NCBI RefSeq assembly: GCF_002920895.1
Contig: NZ_PQVG01000007.1
Coordinates: forward strand, 207,559 to 271,558
Origin: Flavobacterium alvei
GTDB lineage: Bacteria > Bacteroidota > Bacteroidia > Flavobacteriales > Flavobacteriaceae
DNA: 64,000 nt
Direction: 5' to 3'
The notes under the pieces were generated by a model. It was not told where the DNA came from, did no database searches, and saw only the letters and a program-made list of their open reading frames with translations. The position numbers and the translations under genes were made by a program. Shown here in pieces: positions 63,964 to 64,000 of the stretch (the stretch's first letter is position 1; each line of letters starts with the position of its first letter).

Positions 63964-64000
63964 AAAAGAATCTGAAACAAGTTCAGATTAAAGAAAGGCG

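Overview
The window is AT-rich, with short intergenic gaps and promoters of the Bacteroidota type (a TAnnTTTG -7 box, sometimes with TTG about 19 bases upstream). Gene content points to the genus Flavobacterium or a close relative: type IX secretion genes (porU, porV), the gliding lipoprotein gene gldJ, T9SS-sorted and lipoprotein cargo, TonB receptors, GSCFA, DUF2490, DUF4890 and DUF6515 families, and a pyruvate dehydrogenase locus with E1-alpha next to E2 but no E1-beta. No rRNA, tRNA, CRISPR array or transposase was seen.

Layout. 1-7.5 kb: minus-strand secreted and lipoprotein genes (BNR-like fragment, GloVer-repeat T9SS cargo, PD40 and PQQ propellers, a TonB-C-like protein, GSCFA). Three of these start downstream of promoters with one shared architecture: an inverted repeat exactly 23 bases upstream of the -7 box. 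7.8-14.4 kb: a small exported protein, alaS, then M23 peptidase, MerR, LemA and two TPM-domain proteins. 14.5-17.2 kb: two TPR-type proteins and a GH28 enzyme. 17.3-22.3 kb: an Rrf2 regulator, an unannotated 36-residue ORF ending MMCMCWL, a TonB receptor and two DUF2490 proteins. 22.4-24.2 kb: DUF6515 and OmpA lipoprotein. 24.4-26.8 kb: three consecutive broken genes (phosphate-selective-porin type, small beta-barrel, HAD phosphatase). 27.1-32.4 kb: Spy-like DUF4890, a large outer-membrane receptor-like barrel and a sulfatase.

32.5-36.7 kb: der, a small membrane protein and era, with a DUF4143 ATPase inserted between the last two. The ATPase is flanked by roughly 124-bp direct repeats, about 92% identical by eye, made of the convergent 3' ends of its two neighbours. 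36.9-40.2 kb: a GntR regulator with galT and galK; the regulator and galK share a 15-base operator-like sequence. 40.3-48.6 kb: murF, gldJ, porU, porV. 48.8-52.1 kb: cdd, pdhA, pdhC. 52.1-57.6 kb: a defence and addiction island with a type III restriction-modification pair, a divergent small XRE regulator and a YoeB-type toxin-antitoxin. 57.6-63.8 kb: glycosyltransferase, miaE, AsmA-like protein and MATE transporter.

The best candidates for something undescribed are the shared promoter architecture at the left end, the sulfur-amino-acid-rich leader ORF before the TonB receptor, and the ATPase insertion with its duplicated gene ends. Identities were assigned by reading motifs; no database search was possible.
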